Assembly (NCBI GenBank): GCA_902794035.1
Contig: CADBFN010000003.1
Coordinates: 111,982-175,981 of the forward strand
Direction of reading: 5' to 3'
DNA length: 64,000 bases
Source: an uncultured bacterium
GTDB lineage: Bacteria > Cyanobacteriota > Vampirovibrionia > Gastranaerophilales > Gastranaerophilaceae
Part shown: positions 62,600-64,000 of the stretch, piece after piece
Position numbering within the stretch: the first letter of the stretch is position 1
Layout of the letters: the number at the start of each line of letters is the position of its first letter
Program-made: the position numbers and the translations under genes
The notes under the pieces: model-generated
What the model was told of the DNA's origin: nothing
Database searches by the model: none
What the model saw: the letters and a program-made list of their open reading frames with translations, nothing else

Positions 62600-64000
62600 A
62601 TGAATTTTGGATCAGAATTACTTGAAATAACAAAAGATAACTTAAGCGAAGCGCAGTTTATGGCGGCGAATTTAGTCAATAAAGAAGTAAAGAACAGAGT
62701 ATTTTTGAATGTTGCAGGTGCAGAAGCTGTAATGTCCCATTTGGAAAGGCTAGGTATAGATACTTCTGGCATAAGTAATATTCATTCTATAAAACGTGTA
62801 GCAGATAAAATTGATATTGCGGATATTATACTTGAAAATATTCATATTGATGTAAGAGTTATTTTTGATGACAATTACATATTCGTACCAAAATCTCATT
62901 ATAAATACGAGATTGTTCCTGACATATATGTAGTTTTAAAATATGATAACAGCATTGAACGAATTAATCTTTTAGGCTTTTTTGAGCCGTCAGACATAAA
63001 TTTCAATAACGCAAATAATGATTACTATTTCGTCGAAAGAGACAAATTGCAATCACCTTTTGACATGATTGACTTTATTTCAAATTTTTCAGGAAGCAAC
63101 AAAAAACTATTAACCCAAGCTGAAATTTTACGAGGGCGAGAATTATCGGTAATGGTTGCAGATCATGATGTTAATGATGACGAATTTAAAGAATTTTTGG
63201 GCTTATTATTAAAAAGTAATGTTTTGAGAAGCTCTGTTTTAGAATACGATAATTTTGAAACTCTTGCATCAAAAGCTGCATTTGCGCTTCGAATTAAAAA
63301 AACAAAGAAATCAGACGACAACATTGTAGATTTAGATGAGTTTATGAGTCTGGATAATTTTGAATCAACGGCCGAACACAACTCTGAGCCGTCTGCTGAT
63401 AATCATGAAACAGAAGACGATAACGGGGATAGTATGTTGGATGATAATATTTCAGAGCCAATAATAGATAGAACTTTATCGATAGAAAATGCAGCCGGAG
63501 CTGTTGCAGGTTCAATTATAGGCAGCACAATCGGAGCTGGATTAAACGGTCAAATTTCTGCATCAGAAAAAGCGATAGAACTCGCCGCAATGGCAGGAGA
63601 AGAAATTGCTGATACAGCTAAAAACTTGTTAGAAAACGACAATCCACAAGCCGAAAATCAAAACCATACAGGTTATTCAGAAAAATTTAAAAATAAAGAA
63701 GACATTTCGGATTTCGTAGCTGAAGATAATGAGCTTGCTGAACCTGAAATTGAAAATACAAATGATGTTGAACAAATTGAAGACATTTCGGATTTTGTAG
63801 CTGAAGACAATGAGCTTGCTGAACCTGAAATTGAAAATACAAATGATGGTGAACAAATTGAAGACATTTCGGATTTTGTAGCTGAAGACAATGAGCTTGC
63901 TGAACCTGAAATTGAAAATACAAATGAAGTTGAACAAATTGAAGACATTTCGGATTTTGTAGCTGAAGATAATGAGCTTGCTGAACCTGAAATTGAAAAT
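62600..64000 (+). CDS. DUF1822-like protein with 27-aa acidic tandem repeats, partial
   Basis: 467 codons, open from ATG 62600 (AGAGGGGAG 7 nt upstream) to the right edge. Residues about 35-160 (HLERLGIDTSGISNIHSIKR ... DIYVVLKYDNSIERINLLGF) recall the cyanobacterial DUF1822 layout, with 'Y.aV.ld......LLGF' (tentative). Residues about 295-325 form a Gly/Ala-rich hydrophobic segment (AAGAVAGSIIGSTIGAGLNG). From 63698 come 81-bp repeats encoding EDISDFVAEDNELAEPEIEN plus TNDVEQI. No signal peptide. The end is not in the window. Confidence 0.65.
   Translation, partial: MNFGSELLEITKDNLSEAQFMAANLVNKEVKNRVFLNVAGAEAVMSHLERLGIDTSGISNIHSIKRVADKIDIADIILENIHIDVRVIFDDNYIFVPKSHYKYEIVPDIYVVLKYDNSIERINLLGFFEPSDINFNNANNDYYFVERDKLQSPFDMIDFISNFSGSNKKLLTQAEILRGRELSVMVADHDVNDDEFKEFLGLLLKSNVLRSSVLEYDNFETLASKAAFALRIKKTKKSDDNIVDLDEFMSLDNFESTAEHNSEPSADNHETEDDNGDSMLDDNISEPIIDRTLSIENAAGAVAGSIIGSTIGAGLNGQISASEKAIELAAMAGEEIADTAKNLLENDNPQAENQNHTGYSEKFKNKEDISDFVAEDNELAEPEIENTNDVEQIEDISDFVAEDNELAEPEIENTNDGEQIEDISDFVAEDNELAEPEIENTNEVEQIEDISDFVAEDNELAEPEIEN
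63698..64000 (+). repeat. 81-bp tandem coding repeat
   Basis: Copies begin at 63698, 63779, 63860 and 63941 with only a few substitutions (for example gatgttg / gatggtg / gaagttg), encoding an acidic 27-aa unit. The fourth copy runs out of the window. The near-identity suggests recent expansion. Confidence 0.95.

Noticed and set aside
62536..62772. Minus-strand 78-aa frame
   Set aside because: Opposite to the start of the DUF1822-like gene and without start signal.
63673..63948. Minus-strand repeat ORFs over the 81-bp repeat
   Set aside because: Translation of the same repeat in other frames; the plus-strand gene from 62600 has a start site and a continuing domain.

Overview
The window is about 64 kb of AT-rich, gene-dense bacterial chromosome using the standard code (TGA is used as a stop, for example at the end of the gene at 25501-26730). 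The gene mix suggests a Gram-negative, non-photosynthetic relative of Cyanobacteria, most likely Gastranaerophilales/Melainabacteria. Pointers are a ClpC with a UVR motif, a two-partner-secretion-type exoprotein N-domain, a prepilin-like protein, FtsEX, a glycogen synthase, a cyanobacterial DUF1822-like protein, and no flagellar or photosynthesis genes. This placement is inference from gene content; no rRNA is present.

Layout. 1-9.8 kb: a truncated GT5-like protein and clpC (both minus), a 100-aa unknown, a 1183-aa zinc-ribbon/degenerate cyclase-AAA/TPR protein, and glgA. 9.9-14.3 kb: a giant secreted haemagglutinin-type protein whose C-terminal PilZ domain is separated by a frameshift inside a 12-bp minisatellite. 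14.5-22.7 kb: argS, a long phosphohexomutase, two tandem plsC-type acyltransferases, a prepilin-like protein facing a small XRE regulator, and a HEAT-repeat protein. 23-27.3 kb: an overlapping run of transketolase C-half, ftsE, ftsX, a pseudo-receiver/degenerate-GGDEF protein and an isochorismatase-like hydrolase. 27.3-36.2 kb: a U32 peptidase, rimO, a polysaccharide flippase and an intact second copy of the haemagglutinin-PilZ protein. 36.2-45 kb: glmS with a new 56-aa GTG-start gene, a small secreted protein, a GH38 alpha-mannosidase, corA, a uridine-kinase-like P-loop kinase and der. 44.3-47.6 kb: the yceD-rpmF-plsX-fabH cluster, with an unusual bL32 tail and overlapping palindromes between rpmF and plsX. 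47.6-55 kb: a 54-aa gene, an NAD-type isocitrate dehydrogenase, a coiled-coil protein, a 58-aa gene, a regulator with four GntR-like winged helices, and a Ski2-like helicase with a small P-loop kinase. 55-60 kb: glyQ, two APC permeases, HU and tRNA-Gly(UCC). 60-64 kb: a 54-aa gene under a dyad-overlapped promoter, an orphan tail-collar/tail-accessory pair, a small membrane protein, and a DUF1822-like protein with 81-bp repeats that runs off the right edge.

The best candidate for something undescribed is the pair of exported haemagglutinin-fold proteins (9.9-14.3 kb and 32.1-35.4 kb). Each joins a signal peptide, a TPS-type N-domain, an acidic Ca-binding-like motif and a long Pro-Thr repeat to a canonical PilZ domain, normally a cytoplasmic c-di-GMP receptor. 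One copy is broken by a repeat-slippage frameshift. Other signals are a recurring leaderless-promoter layout (TGn, -10 hexamer, 6 nt, ATG) at several genes, the four-winged-helix regulator, and five small genes of 54-58 codons or less in gaps that would otherwise look empty (four with clear ribosome binding sites plus a 56-codon GTG-start gene). No CRISPR array, transposase, rRNA or integrase was seen.
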